A stretch of DNA of 64,000 nt from Litomosoides sigmodontis (taxonomy: Eukaryota > Nematoda > Chromadorea > Rhabditida > Onchocercidae): positions 6,801,823-6,865,822 of the forward strand of contig OY718803.1 in NCBI GenBank assembly GCA_963070105.1. Direction: 5' to 3'. This document shows, piece after piece, positions 45,171 to 60,239 of the stretch. Each line of letters begins with the position of its first letter. The stretch's first letter is position 1. Both the position numbers and the translations under genes were made by a program. A model generated the notes under the pieces. The model did not search any database. It was not told the DNA's origin and worked only from the letters and a program-made list of their open reading frames with translations.

Positions 45171-46959
45171 TTTTTGGTAAAAATAGATTATGCATTCATA
45201 TTAGGGCATAATTTCCTAATTAATGTTCAGTTTTGATTTCCTAATTTATTTTCAATGTTTAAAGAAATAATGTTCTGCGAAAACTGTTCGTAGTGAATCC
45301 AATTAAGTTTACTTCCAATCGGTAAAGAGTAGTCGGATTATTTTTTAAATCACAAATGAGTAAAGCTTTTAACATGTTTAATATGAAATTTCCACCTTTA
45401 TTATTGGAATCTTTACTGTGCAAAGTTATTTTTAATCACTTGTTTTCACACATTATGGAAATTAGACAATATTCATACTACCGGAACACTCCCATAAGTT
45501 CAACATGATAAGTGAAAGTGGACATTGTATTACACGTTCTTGGGGATCAATGGAGATGAGCTGTTAAGTTTTTCCTTAAACCATTTTCTTTCTCTCTCTC
45601 TCTCGCTCTCTCTACATTAGTGTTAGTGATAAATGATCATATCAACTGAAAAGAAGTCGCACAATACTCCTCAACTATGAGCGATATCTGGACATGGCAG
45701 ATTCATACAAAAGCTTTTGCTATCACTTCAGGCGAAACAAACTTTCAAAGTATAATAATCCTAAGCTTGCACTATGAAAAGCTTTCACTCATAAAATTAA
45801 TCAGTGAGAACATATTTGTTTGAAGTCCAAATATGCTAACTTCAATTCTCTGCAAAATCCACTTGAAAGGTTCTCAGCTATTGCTGCAAAATAATTCGTT
45901 GCATTTGACTTTCCAATACAACTGCGTTAATGACAACATTCCCGATAATTCCACTCATTCGTTGAAATTACAAAGAGCACTTGTCAAATTCATTGTATAC
46001 TTAATTTTCTAATTTTCAGTTAGCACTGGTTTAATACACAAGAATGATCTTTTGATGTAACGTATTTTTAACAGTTAGTTATGAGTGAAGACAACAGCCT
46101 TTCAAAACATGCATAAGTAATGAAAGTTAGGGTGGTCAAAGCTAAGTGTTAGCATCCTTGAATATTCAATGTCAATCAAAACTACCGCAGTTTCAAATAT
46201 CACAGGACATTATTCTCATTTTTTGCCATCACTGGGAAATAATTCTGCATTAGTTTTACTTTCAGTTATTTTTAGAAAAGCTAATTTCGGACGAATTTTA
46301 ATGTGGAACGACTGGTTTCACTAAACGACAGTGAGAAAGCTGTCATCACAAAAATGTTCACTCATAAGTCACTATCGCCTCTATGTATACATTAAAAGTT
46401 CACATTGTTCACGAGAGGCTAAGTTACAGATTAAAGTATCGATCACCCCGTCCTGACCGCTACATCAGAAATGAGCATCATAGTGGCTTTAGTTGAGATC
46501 TGCTGGCAAACGAAAAATAGCATAAAGATTAAATGCTTTTGCCAAACAAATTAAAATTCAAGTAAGCAATTTCTAAACTGACCAATTCCTTTCAAATAAT
46601 GATTTAGAGGAGTTGCAGAATTTTTTATGCTCTAATTTTTAAGCTCAAATGGCAGTTAAACAACACACGTCAGATTTAATGTGCTTTGAAGCTAAGAAAA
46701 ACTAGACATTGAATTAATTAATTGATGAAGCTTACTCTCAACCGAACCTGATAAATCCACCGTGCCTGATAACGCATTCATCAAATGCATAAGAGAGTTT
46801 GAGTGGAACACTTGTGTAGCACAGTAGTTATTACAACAATAATTGCTAAAAATTAACAGATAAACTGAAAGTAAAAAGGTAGCAAAATTATTTTCTCACA
46901 CCTTTCGATCTGGAAGATTGACGAGTTAAGGCTTTCTTCTCCTTGAAATATTTAAGGTA

Positions 46960-46971
46960 GGGGGGGGGGGG
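46960..46971. repeat. poly-G run, 12 nt
   Basis: Twelve consecutive G on the plus strand in AT-rich surroundings, within the gene-free right part of the window. Confidence 0.97.
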
Positions 46972-47240
46972 ATGTGCATTGAAATGAGTACTGTATTTAC
47001 CTACACCTACGCCCACACTCTCAGTTCTTCATCGATCCATCACTGAGCTCGAGCAATTAAGAAAATAAGACAGACATTTCAACTGGTTGCATCTCAAAAC
47101 ACGGAGCAGATGACAGAAACGCTAATTTCTAAATCGCTCATCACAGTGACAGTTTCATCATCATTTTTCAAATTTCACAATGAACCTATTCCTGTTTACT
47201 CCCTTCCTTCGCAAATGTCACCATTGTTCCAGCATAATTT

Positions 47241-47282
47241 CTCTTTCTTTCTCTCTCTCCCTCTCTCTCTCTCACTTTCTCC
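47241..47282. repeat. CT-rich polypyrimidine tract
   Basis: About 40 bp almost entirely of C and T with CT dinucleotide runs on the plus strand; one of several such tracts in the right third of the window. Confidence 0.9.
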
Positions 47283-50200
47283 CTTTTTTTTGTTGAAATC
47301 TCAATTACCACAACAGAGTGTTTTACTTCTCGCGCATTATTATAGGAAATAATAGGAATAAAGTACTTTCCTCGCTCCCTCACTTACTACTTCTCTATCC
47401 GTAAAATTACGCATGCTAATTTTCTGACCGAAATGTGATGAATGTGCTTGGTCCATGTGAGGGGTATCTCTGTCCACCGCAATTTTCGCGCAACCATTAC
47501 AGATAAAATTTCAAAGTCGGCAAACATCCATAATGCAGTCGGTTGAATTAAAATAAGCAAGCGTTCGTGGTGACATTACATAATTCTCTGTTGTGACAGT
47601 ACCGCTAATGCGCGCTTTTTCCTCCCATCATCAATAACGCTACCGCTCACATATGCAAATTATCCCATAATTGTCAATTAAGAAGAGAAAAAAGCGAGTC
47701 TGTATGATCACAATGTCTCCTCTCATCCTATTAAGCAATCAGATGATTACTTTCAGGTTTCGTGTGCAACTGCTCCACTGCACCACCACAACTGATGTCC
47801 GTAAACTGTCACTGTGGCTTAGACTGGTCACTCTGCTAAATAAGCTCTCATCCATGTTAACGGTATCACTGACGTATGTCTTTTATACTGAGCTCTTGAT
47901 CTATCTTGGTCAATTGTTGAATTGCATTGAGTTCACCATCCTCTTCTGTTAAAATATTTGTTTCCAACTGACTCACCTCAGCGAAATAGCATTTAGTGAA
48001 AATTTCACACCACTGCTTGGCTTAAATGAGCATTCCAATAGCTTGAATTGGAATCAAATCAAAATTCGGATCATTTTAAATTTATTTAGGATGAACAAAC
48101 AATTACCCTTAGGTTTTTGTTAAGAGATGAAAGTTGAAACGAAAATAAAAGACAGCTAAAAATCATCCCTCCGTTTTCGGATTTTTTTTTGAACAACTAC
48201 TGATGGGCAATTTAGCAAACAACACTTCGCTGCCACCCGCAACTTTCTTATATGTCCGGTCCATTAAACATACTTTGGAATGATATTTGCACAGCTTCAG
48301 ATGATGAAATAATGCATTTCATTTCTGCAAAAGCGGAATGATTTCACTTCATTTCTACCTAATCTTTTACGCTATCAGTCCGGAAAAACGAATACTTTTC
48401 CGGTTTGTTTGTCACATTTCCCTTATCACCACTTATCACTATGAATTAGGCTTCCCGTTCTTCCGTTGTAATACGAATATGTGACAGCTGTGATTCAAGC
48501 ACAGTGAAAAGTCAGCATTGCAGCAACGAAAGATTTTAGCGAAATGGATAATTTTAATGAAATTCCACAATAACTAGGAATATACATTTCATGTCTCTCA
48601 TTATGTAGGCCCGATGGAATTATCCAGCCTATTACTAGGACTATCGAAATGATTCAATCCTTCGGTAATTAATTTATAAGCTCATTCTCTCCTTCCTAGC
48701 TTAGGGCAACCGATTGCTGACTTTCTGTCTTGAATTACTTGTGCTGTAATTTCTTTTAATGCAAAATTCGAATTCTATTCTCAGTTATTATTATTCCATG
48801 TATTTTGATTTTAATTTTGATTTTCGGCCCTCTTTTTCTCTGGAATATTTGCCAATCAATAATGTAAATTAATTTTCACTTTAAATTGTAAGGAATTTTT
48901 CTAACGTCGAATTTAACTTTCATTTTTGTTCGATTAAATTAAATTGCTTCTTTTTTGTGTCATTTTTTGATTAGAATTAAAAAAACAATATTTTAATGAA
49001 TGAAAAATCGGTCAGAATTCAAAAAAACAATTTCCATAAGTGTTGTAGCCAACGAGAAAAAAAACATAGTGAAACAACACCACCATATGCCTACCGTATC
49101 CTTCTACTTGTTACTCTCCTCCCGCACATTTCGTGACAATTTCCTTTTCTTTAACAAAATTGCTTTCAATTAAAGTTTCACTTACGCTGAAATTTTTTTT
49201 TATTCCAAATTTTTTGAATTGCATGTCAACTTTTGCACCTACACATAATGCTCTAACGTTTACGTTGGATATCATAAACCATCTCGCATTGGTCATTTTG
49301 AGTTCCGCTGATTTTTTCTGCAGCATCATTAAAAGTTAATTTCGATATATGCATATGATTCTAGCCTTATTTTTAATTCCAACAAAAAAATTTTTTTAAT
49401 TTTAAAATCATCAGATTTTGAAATAAAAAATTAGCACAATAAAAGGAAACAGTAACTATAATTTTTGTTCTTTCCGCAAATCTCGCCAATTAGGAATAAT
49501 TATTATAAACAATTGTAATTTCAATTACAGTACAGAATCCCAAGATTACTTGAGACAGTTTTGCCATGTGTTCTACATTCGTTGAATGCTTCGAGGTTTA
49601 CGTGTAGCAGAGGGAAGGAATATCTAAAGTATTTTTTTGGTGAAATAATATTTCGCCAAATTTAAACTTTTGTAAAACTGTACGTATGAGAGACAAACAG
49701 TTGTCGGTTGGGATCGAAACTGACGGGAAGTTAATCAGTTGATAGATGATATTAGCTTATTTGCGCCCCATCATTTTAGTAGCAACAGCTTGCACTTTCG
49801 CAAAACGAATTTGGAGCAATTGTTTTAAGGCAGCGCATTTTTCAAAAATGGCTCCATTCGCAAATGGGTTTTAATTAAAATTCATATGTGCTAATTAATG
49901 ATAATAAGAACGGTTTAACGAAGAATATTGTGTATGATCGATAACAGTTCAAAGTTGAACTACAACGCTTATTTCATGAGAAAAATTGAGAGCCTCGTTT
50001 GTTATTCAAGATTTAAACGTGAGCGTTGTCGTAGTAAATGCGGGTAAATCAGGACAAAATATATTGGCTACTAATTAAGCCATATAACTTCAAAATCCCA
50101 CTGCCATACTTTTGCAGTTAGATGGAGCGCATTAAACTCTGTCGGTCCCTGCCCGTAAATCTCATCTTATCTGAAAGGGAAGAAAAAAAAACTTAATTCA

Positions 50201-53200
50201 GTAAATTTCGAAGACTTTGAATTTCATTAGCTGAATTGATTAATGAGTTTCGTAGAGGCAAACGATGCTAGTACTTGGGAAAAAAAGTCTTTCCTTGGAA
50301 CGTTGATCAGCGAAGCAGTTGTTTGCTGGAGATGGCGAGTGCCCTTAACTCTATTTTACTGGTACAATCCGAACTGCTACTATTTGTTTACAAGCAATAT
50401 CACACAGCTGACCTTTATTCAGAGCAATTAATCAATTTAAAAAAATTTTCCCGCTCTATTACTGTGGCATTAAGTCCGGTGAAAATTTAAATTGTTGAAA
50501 TTATAAGATTAAAAAAGAGGAAGGAAACGGAAAGTGTACTGGCATTGTACTCCATGCTAAATCAAAATTTGCCATCGAATATTCTCAGTGCTACGCAGTG
50601 TTGCACACAGTTAATTTAGCTTTGCATCAGACGAGCTAATTGTAATTACCGAAATGACAAGATAGGAGGAAGGAGTAACGTCGAAATGACTTCATGAGAG
50701 GTGGCAGAAGTCGGAATGACCCAGCAAGATGCCTGAGCATTTAGCAATCTTCATTTATTAGCTGTCAGCTCTCATTTCACGTTCTGAAAAAAAGAATACT
50801 TCTTAATCTGAGCCGGTCAGTGAATTAATTAAAATTGGAAAAATTGGCAGTTAATACTTTTTCTTTAATATTCCAATAAAAATTTTTAACATTTTCGGAA
50901 TATCTAATTTCAATATGCATTCCTCCATCTTCGTGTCTGCGTGTGCTTGTAGGAGTGTTCATGGTGTATACGGTAGGTGCCAGCTTGCACCTTTGTCGTG
51001 TTTCCTTAAGCGCCACTGTCTTTATTTCACGTCAAATGAGTGAACTGATTGCTTTACAGTGCTAAAAATTCCATTGCGTTCCAATCACTATCTTTGTTTC
51101 ACAAACATAACCCATCGAATCTCCCGGCTAGTCGACGCATTTGACTTTTTTTGCAGGGAAATGAAAGTAATGCGTGGGACACCTTGAGAAATGCGGATAA
51201 TTGCGTGATAACGTCACGCACGTGATAAACACGCTGCTTTCACCACTCTCATATTAATGATTTCCAAGTGAAACATTTCACTCGTTGCTTCCTAAGTTTA
51301 GCTCACTCTATTTTAGTTCGTGTTTCGTTCTGTACGTGAAACACAAGTGAAGATTGAAAATTGATCAGAGAAATTCCAGTGGTAAACTTCGATGCCTTCG
51401 TCCTATCCCTCCCAATGACCCTAGAAACGTTTGATAGGACTCTGATTTGTTACAGTCATAAAATTGCGAAGAGAATTGCTTTACAGCTTGCAATCATAAT
51501 AAGATGAGTAACCGAAAGGCAGCACCGTAATCCACCTCTTTGTTTTCTTCTCTCCCTCTGTTCCACTCTCTCAGTGACCTCTCTGACCTAACATCTTATA
51601 CTCGTAAACAAATTTCATATTCTTCACTAAAAGCTTTTGTTGCTCGCCGAACCGAGTTTGGAGTAAATGTCTTTAGACGTAATAAAGTTAATTTAGGGTA
51701 ACTGTCTTCGGACACAATAAAAGAATTATTGATTGATTGACTTAGTGTCGTTGTGTCGTTAGCTAAATGAGAGCACAATGAAATATCATTAAGTAGTAAT
51801 CGAAGCCATTTCTGACGTGTGCCGCGACGTAGCACGTTCTACCTCGCGATCGTTGCTTATTTTGGGGAAAGTTTTTCACTTCTCTATTGCACGAATAGGA
51901 CTTGGATGGTACTATCTCCTGATTGTTTGTTCGTCATACGCTTGTTAAGACTTCTAATAATGTGTGTAGCTTTCGTTACTTAGCTCGTTCCATTTTAGGT
52001 AGGTCAACCTACTCTTTCGCGCAACCGATTTACCCGAAAGTAAATTGACGCGTTGGTTTCTCACTTCCGTTCATTAAACTGCCTGTTCTATCAGTGCAAG
52101 CACATAATGCGTTTGAATCCTTTGGTCACTGTCCAAGTAGTAAAGTGAAGTGGAATCAGGTAAGAGTTCATAGCTATTTTTGATATAATTATCAAAATTC
52201 AATTACAATATTAATTGTAAAATTGTTTCAACTGTGCCACACAGCAGTTTGTACTTCAAGAGAGAAATGAATTTGCAAATTGTTATTTCAATGGTATGAA
52301 AGGGAGAAGATGAACTTTAACAGTAATCATTAGGCTTAACAATTTGTAACAGAAATATGCGATCATTTCCCGCAGCGATTGGATGAAGTAGCTGACGTGT
52401 CTTACGACCACTTATTGTGCGTCATTGCCCGATAAGACTTTAACAGCATCAGATGATTTGTAATTTTTACGAAAGCAGCGCACATGGTATCGATAGCCAC
52501 TCACCAGACTTACAAACTAGCTCGTTTTAAGATCACGCCTAAGATCAGATGGCTCACAAGATATTTCAGTAATCATTTCGAAATGTGAGAAAAATAATCG
52601 CTACTACTCAGTTCTTAAAGTAATCACAGGAAAGGCATGAAAGAATTCATTTTCGTTCTCAAAAATTTTTTAATCTCAAAATTAGTTTCATCCATTTCTA
52701 CGAGAAATGGCCAGGACAGAAATTTTCATTGACGGAAGCAAAATGAGGGTATTCGATATCACCGATAACGTGGCACGGAAATGCGGTTGAATTGGAAGTT
52801 GAGGGAGAATCCTTGGTTGTGTTAAATATGGAAGATGTTAATGATTTCGAAAATATATTAAATTAAATGATGTTGTGACAGCTGTGGAGGAGCTAGTTTT
52901 CAAGGTCATCACCTGCTCTTTCTTCCCTCTCTCCCCTCATGCTCTTTACCTCTCCCTTTTGAAAATATCAAATGTTTGTGGGATATGTTACCAATGGGCT
53001 GCTATTCGGAGCGGCGTATTGTGTGAATTTTAAATTTTTGTAAAATTTGAAGGCGAAGGTAGAAGGCAGTTTGATTATTTACATGTATTTTATACGTTTT
53101 CCCAAGCAGTTTTGATTTAATCTAATAATTTTGTTGATGAGAGGAGCATTTAGGTGAGCGATGCATGTGATGAGTATGCGAGATGGACCGTCAGGTCAGT

Positions 53201-54984
53201 GTTTTCATTTTTGATTTGTTCCGGGTTTATTCCGGACCGATCATCACCTTTGAACGCTTTGCAGTGTCGGCGTTTGTGGTATTAATGAATTTTCCTCCAA
53301 ACTTTCTCTAATGTTTTCACTGACCTGAAATGGTTTCACTTGAGATTCGGTTAACTTTGAAATTTGCTGAGGAAGTTAGTGCTGTAAAACCTAGATTTTC
53401 TCATTGGAAAAAGCTTGGATGAGCCTGCTAAAAGTCCTTTGATTATTCTTCACAAGCGATCAAGCTGATTTTTCATTCACTAAAATCTATTTCACTTTTG
53501 TGCAATACGTGGACTCATATCCTTCGCTGTACAAAGGAATGCTTTGGGTGAGAAGGGAAATCTCATTACGTGACTGATCGGAAGATCTCACGCACTTTCA
53601 GTGAAAGACGACGAGTTGAGTTTGATGAATAATGGTAGACTGCTAAAATTCTCACGCACTCTACGGAATGAAGGAAGGGAGGTGGGAGGTTTGGTGCTTG
53701 CAGGAACTACGATGAAAGGAACCATCTCTCGTTCTTGTGATACAATTTCCGCTTAAATTTCTTACTACAGTTGAAGGCGCAAAAGTCTCATAACTCGTCC
53801 AGTGTAATCTTCGATACTCCTGCTTTACTCTAACAAGTCTTACTCTGTACAATGCCTGTGATAGATCGAATTTTGACTGCTTGAAGGCGAATTATTGTTT
53901 CGATTGGAAATTAATTAATTTACTCGGCGTAAATCTCTCCTTAGGCATAATTAACACTGTTGTATTTGTATTTGATCGGTAACATTGACTGGTCGTCGCT
54001 AATCAGTGATTTGACGGGTTTTCCTTTCTCGATCGGAAGCACCTGAAGTGTTCGTGTCTCGGCTAGCGGTACTAGAAGAAATCTGCTAGTTGGTGAGAAG
54101 GTAGCTGATAGGATCGATGGCTTCCCGAGCACATAAACAATTTTAAAAATTATTCACAGTGCTCAGAATCATCGGCACCTTTTCCGCCTCCTTCTTACCC
54201 CTTCGGTAATGGAACGTATTCGAAATGCGCACATTCATCCCTCTTACAAACATGCACGGAAAATTTCGAAATTCTTCTTAAATTTCCGGAAGGAAAGAAA
54301 ATTGATTGCTAATGCTTTCCCAATTAACTGTCCTAACTGCTAATTTATTCTAAACGTACCTTTTTGCAAACCAATTTTAACCGACCTAATTGCGGCTATC
54401 GAACTAATTCAACAAACTTAGCGGTTACCAGTATGGATTAACTTGAGGCGGTTGAGGAGGGCAGTAAAAACTATCTGTTATTCGCCTGATCATTCTGCCT
54501 GGGTGATCGTTGTTTATGCTAGTAAACCAGTTATGCTGCGGTATTTGCTGTTGAAAGATTGCCGACAATTACCGCTTGAGTTTCAAGAGTGCCAAGTGAA
54601 CCTAAGAAGTGTCGCAGTGCTACTGAGGTGTAATTAATGAGGTGTCATTCTAGCTAGGTTGTGGTGATGTTGTGATTGAAGTGCTCAAAAGAACCGATCT
54701 GTGCGGCGGTCTGCAAAGCCCATAAATTGGATTTGAACGTTTGAATCATTGACGATAGTTAGGCAGTGCGCCAACAGCGACATTTTTTTCGTTCCTTTTT
54801 TTGTGGTGAGATTGATCGAATGAGCCGTGTGTGTTGTGAAACGGAGAGAGGGAGAGAGAGAGAAGGAAATGATAGAGACTTCCTGAGGTATGTGCGAGGA
54901 CGTCACATTGAGGTGAGATAAAGATGAGTCCATGTGGTACCCTCCTCAATGATACCCCGGTGGATTGTTACCTATCACTCTTGC

Positions 54985-55003
54985 GGGGGGGGGGGGGGGG
55001 GGG
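54985..55003. repeat. poly-G run, 19 nt
   Basis: Nineteen consecutive G on the plus strand. Runs of this length can form G-quadruplexes and, in C. elegans, are sites that need the DOG-1 helicase for stable replication. Confidence 0.97.
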
Positions 55004-57528
55004 CTGGAAGATGGACAGACAATGGGCAATTCGACCAAATTAGCCAAATCGTCCTCTCCTACGGTGTCTTCATAAAATGCTTTAAAGCAGCACTCATTCG
55101 GTGGATGATTAGCTATGCCTCCATTTTATGGGGTTTGTTCAAAACCGATGAAATCAGCTTGCTTCGAACTAGCGAGCCGATCCTGTGGCACCAATTAGCC
55201 AATTAACGCACAGTCTCTCAGTGATTCTCTCTTCGTGTGGAATGAACTATTAAGAAGTGCGATCAGGCTTTTCCGCCACTAGAAAGTGAGAATTAAATTC
55301 TTTAAATTTGACTAATAATACTAAATTAGTTTGCAGCTCCCTTCAACACGTTGATTATTTGATTGCGAACATGTTGAAGAGGATAGAACACGTTGAGCGT
55401 GGAAATGATTGCAAGCGCAGATGTCCGTCCTTTTTGGCAGAGAATCAATTCATGAGTGATGGAGCATCACCATTTGTTGACTTGAAGTGACCTCTTATTC
55501 CTAGAGAACTATGAAGATTCCTTGAAGTTATCACTTGCAACTTATCGCCTGACAACTGGAATGTTGCAAATGCCGTGAAACGACATGGAAGCTATCGGTA
55601 ATCGATGTTCCCCTGAATAATAGGTAGCACCTCGGAGAAGGTATGGAATAACTCGTAGTTCTATTTTGTAGAGGAATGTCTAGGATTTTCATGTCTCGCT
55701 GATCGTGCGTGACGTGAGTTAGGGTGGTAATGAATGCGAGCAAGTTAGATACTATATGGATTTAGCATGAACTTGAGGCGGAACTGCTCTGTTGTCAGCT
55801 TGCTGCCACCAGTGAGTAAGTGAAGTGAACGTAGGCCTCGCACTCATCAGTGTTTCATTGGAGCATTCGCGCATCTTCGGCACTCCTGGACACTAAGCCA
55901 ATGATAGTGTGATAACTCCAAAATACAATACCTAGTTTTGTATAATAGGAGATTAGTTCAATTCCTTTTCTCGTTTACTGTACACCACCAACTATGATGC
56001 TATTTGGATTTAAGCAATCGGTGCATCGTTCTCCCTATTTAACTGGGAAATTTGAAGTGTTGCATGAACTAGTCATGCGTGATATCTATCTATCTACCTT
56101 TTCCATATTTCTTCTGTTACTGATAAACGCACGAGTGCCCGCTCCATGCTGATTTAAATCATTCTAATAACAAAGGACACAGGTAATCTCATCCCTCTTC
56201 TTCTTCATTAAGTGCAATCCTTTCACTCAAACTTCCCCGTTATCTTACTTCATGTTCTAATGAAATTTTTCACATTTCACGAATTTCTTTCAACTTCGAA
56301 ATCTTAAAACGTTGTGCTTCCGCATCTTCATGAACATGTATACATCTACGATTGTTTGAATCCGATGAAATTTTTGAAAATATAACGAAATATTCTTAGT
56401 TTTATTCTGCTTTCATTGATTCGAAGCAATCTTGAAGGCCGTCCTTTCTCGATCTCAAGCACTTAGTTTTGAATTCATTTCAATCTAATTGCTTGCTTGT
56501 TATTAACTGAAGTTTGATTGAGGTAGATGTACCTATAAAGTTTTATAGCAACTGTTTTAAAAATTTTGCATTTGAAGGAACCCTTCGAGAACAGTATGGA
56601 AGAAGTAAAGAAGAAGTAAAAGCCAACAGTTCCTCGAACTACAGTCTTCTTACGCTCAAATTTCTGAGGTTAACGTGTTAGCATAACTAAAGATAACGTT
56701 CTTTGATTAAAATCACTCAATATGTTCTGAGGCCTTACTGTAATGGCTTGAAAGAAGCATTCCCCGAAAAATGGAAGCTATTTGTTGGAGAGATTGAAAT
56801 GAAATGTAATTTAAATCATTTAGGACACGATTCTTTTCCAATTCTAAAATGCAAAACACGTTCCATTGTAATTCACCTAACGTTTCACATGGCTCATTTG
56901 ACGCCGATTTAAATGCCATTTCAATGTATTGCATGTGGCTAATGTTCGTGGTCTCTGATCGATCGATCATTTTTTTTATGATTTTTAAATGAAAAGGTAA
57001 CATCAATGGGATGGGGTTCATTTGTCATTTATTCCTATGTTGGCATGGAATTAATGACGTGATTATAATTTGAAAGAGCATTCTCGCGCTAACTTTTTCA
57101 GTTAGACTACCAAGAAGGAACTTGCGAAGCACTGAGCGGAATAGAAATCATTAATTGTATGAATTGGGAGTAGAAGTAACTTTGGATAAATAATTCCACC
57201 GTTTTCAAACGATCAACGAGATCGCTAGCAGTTGGAACGTTAGGAATTAACATTACACCGAAATAATCCAAATTTGATTATTTTCCCAAGAAAGTTTAGT
57301 ACCGCAACTGAGTTAACTTGGAACCAAAGATTAAGTTTAGAAGTAATTCATTAATTTTATTTTTCTGTAAGTTGTAGCTGAGAAGTGATTGACTTTCCGG
57401 GTAGAGTGGATGAAATGAAATGAAATCTGCATAAAGCATTTGCTTTTCCCCCTAGTATTTAAAACTGATTCGTTGTCGTCCAGGCAGATGTTATTGTTTT
57501 TTTTTCATTGATAAATTATCCCTTTTTA

Positions 57529-57569
57529 CTCTCTCCCTCTCTCTCTCTATTTTTCTCTCTCTCTCTATC
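57529..57569. repeat. CT-rich polypyrimidine tract
   Basis: Forty bases of mostly alternating C and T on the plus strand in the gene-free right part of the window. Confidence 0.9.
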
Positions 57570-58214
57570 GTTACTTCAACAACCAATTTCACTTGTGACT
57601 GGAGCAGCATTAGCAAATTTGATTTTTAAATGGAAACTGTATGAGTTTATCTTGTGTGTGTCGATCGGTAAACTTTATGAAGGAGAGATTACTGAGTGAT
57701 AAGGTAGCGATTACAGAAGAAGCTGTTGTGTTGTCATCGCACACTTCAGCTTCACCCTCACATCACTTGATGCTTGCGGTTTCGTCCGCTGACTGATAGC
57801 TCTTCCATCACCACAACCACATTCATCCGAGCTCGAGAACACGTGTTTCTTCCTCGTTGATGAGAAATTTGAAATTTAAGCGATGTTGCTGTTATCACTT
57901 GTCTTCCCACCCTCGTCATTTTACTCTCTTCACCTATTGAGCTGCTTTTTATTGAATTTAAAGTTTTCATGTTTAGCTTATATCATGCAGTCATCTATGA
58001 TGGAAAAATAATTTTCTGGAAAGCTTTTTCCATTCAAATTTCAACTACTCTTTGGTACAAGTAGGTTAGATAGCGAGAATTGTTTGTTTGATACTAAAAA
58101 ATAAGCGGAAAAGGTACGCACACACCATTACGTAATTTAATTTACTAGCATTTGAAAGGAAAGAAAAAACGAAAATTCCATCCATAAGAACATATTTCCT
58201 TAATGCTTCACTTA

Positions 58215-58250
58215 CTTGTACACGCACACGCACGCACGCGCGCACGCATC
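58215..58250. repeat. CACG/CGCA tetranucleotide repeat
   Basis: Compound array of CACG, CGCA and CGCG units, CpG-dense in AT-rich flanks. Confidence 0.9.
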
Positions 58251-60214
58251 CATCTTCCTAACCGTTTTTTTCCAACCATTTTGTAACAGAAAAAATTGTG
58301 GAAGGATGGAATTATCGCTTTCCTTGATTGTTAAGTAAAAACGGCAGCTGTTTGCGCCAGAAGACAAGAAAAAGCACATTGTCGCCGGGCGGTCTCGGCT
58401 CTCGACTCGGCTCGACTATTGCGCATCTCTTCTCCTCTCCTCTCCTCTAGCGCACGCACACATAGTGTTCGTTTGCTCCTACTACTATTAACCAATGAAT
58501 AAATAAATAATTCAGTGGTAGTGATATTCCGATACGGTACCATCAAAGAAAATCTCACTGTAATTCTTTCACGCAAAGTTCTCGGTGCGGAGGTAAATTA
58601 AGTTAGAGTCACCGAAAAGTAAATTCATCTTTTCACAAGAAATATTTAATCATTAATTAATGGATGGGAAATAATTGTACATTAATAATATTAAGTTAAT
58701 TTAAATAATCTAACTTTCAAATAACTTTATGAAATCCCACTGAATCTGTTTTGTTAGGACATATAAATGTAAATTTTGATTTCACCTCTATCGATTTTAT
58801 TTCATTAGCAAGCTATTTATTGCTTATTACGTGAATATCGAATTTGATTAATTAATTAGTTAATCTTTTTTTTTCATTCTTTTACTTTCATAAAATTTGT
58901 TTTGTATCGTTTTACATTAAAATATTTACGCATTTGCGTTTCATCTGTTTCTGTTTACTCAAAATCATTCGATGTTCCATCACTCGTGATAGATTGGAGA
59001 ATTGAGTTTGTGTGAAATGAAATGTGAGCGATTATTTTAAATGAGAATTTCTGGAACTCTTCCAGGATAAAAATGTTCAGTGGGAGAAAGAGTGAAGAAG
59101 GCGACCTAATTAAAACTGTCATTTTATAAGACGTCCAGAAATGTTCTGCCAAAAATCAGGAAAAGGAAACGATGTCCTAATTCTGTTTCATTTGTCGCTC
59201 CATTCAATCAATGGAAATAAGCTGTCTTTTATTTGGCCGTTTTGTCGACAGCACATGAATTCTTCCATTTCTCCTCGGCCCTGAATCTTCTCAATTTCGA
59301 GTTCCTCAAATTTCACTACCTTTTTTGAAATGTTTAATTTTATACCTGGAAGCAATATGTTCACACCTTCTCTCTCATCATTCATCCACGAATCATCCTT
59401 CCATGCCTTGACAGTTTTCGGTCATAGCATGATCAGTACCGATTGTTCCGTTCGAAGAACGTGCTATATGCGCGCGCGCATAACGAGGAATTACGCACGG
59501 ATAGATTTATATTGCACTGTTGGTCGTTCCTCTTTACTCCCAAATTATGCTAATTAATTAATCGTCGGAGGAAAAAGAAAGAAGGTATAATTTCAGTCAA
59601 CTACCAATCAACTAATTAGGAGCACTCTGAACGTTTGTTTCGTTGGTTGCAAAAATAAAAAGTAAAAAATCATTGGTATGAATATCCCTTTATTTCTCTT
59701 GCATTCTCGTTTGTCCTTCTCTTTCTCTCTCTCTCTCTCCTTTTCCCTCTGTCAATTCCTCTTCTTCTCGAAGCAATAAAAGAGTAATTCAATTTGCTAT
59801 ATAAATTTGAAATTAATTTGCCTAGTGGGAGTGATGAATAAAATGCATAATTCAAGTTGGAAGTCGTCCACTAAAAAACGGAATGACTGCTACATACCTC
59901 GGACTTACGCTACCTGAAGTGAGAAGTTAATTAATGAATAGAATTATCGAGAGGACAGTGCAGGATGAGACTTATGCCTTAGGTGTAGGTGGAATGAGCT
60001 TGAAGTCGAGACGGCAGTTGTTGTGAATTTCTTGGAGTGGTAAGTTATTGGCCGGTTGGAAGAACATTCGCAGATTGTTTCATTTTACATGGGCCGCCAG
60101 ACATTAATATATTCGTCCGTTTGAAGTGATTTATCATCCGCTCGTCTCGTTTCGTAATCCCATTTCATGCGTTGCGTAAGGCGATGGATTTCGCGATGAG
60201 TTTGACGTATCCGT

Positions 60215-60239
60215 CCCTCTCTCTCTCTCTCTCTCTCTA
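60215..60239. repeat. (CT)n dinucleotide repeat
   Basis: Uninterrupted CT repeat of about 12 units on the plus strand. Confidence 0.95.

Noticed and set aside
47110..47383. Frames with Ser/Leu or Arg/Glu runs around the CT tract
   Set aside because: Translation of the CT/GA repeat on the two strands.
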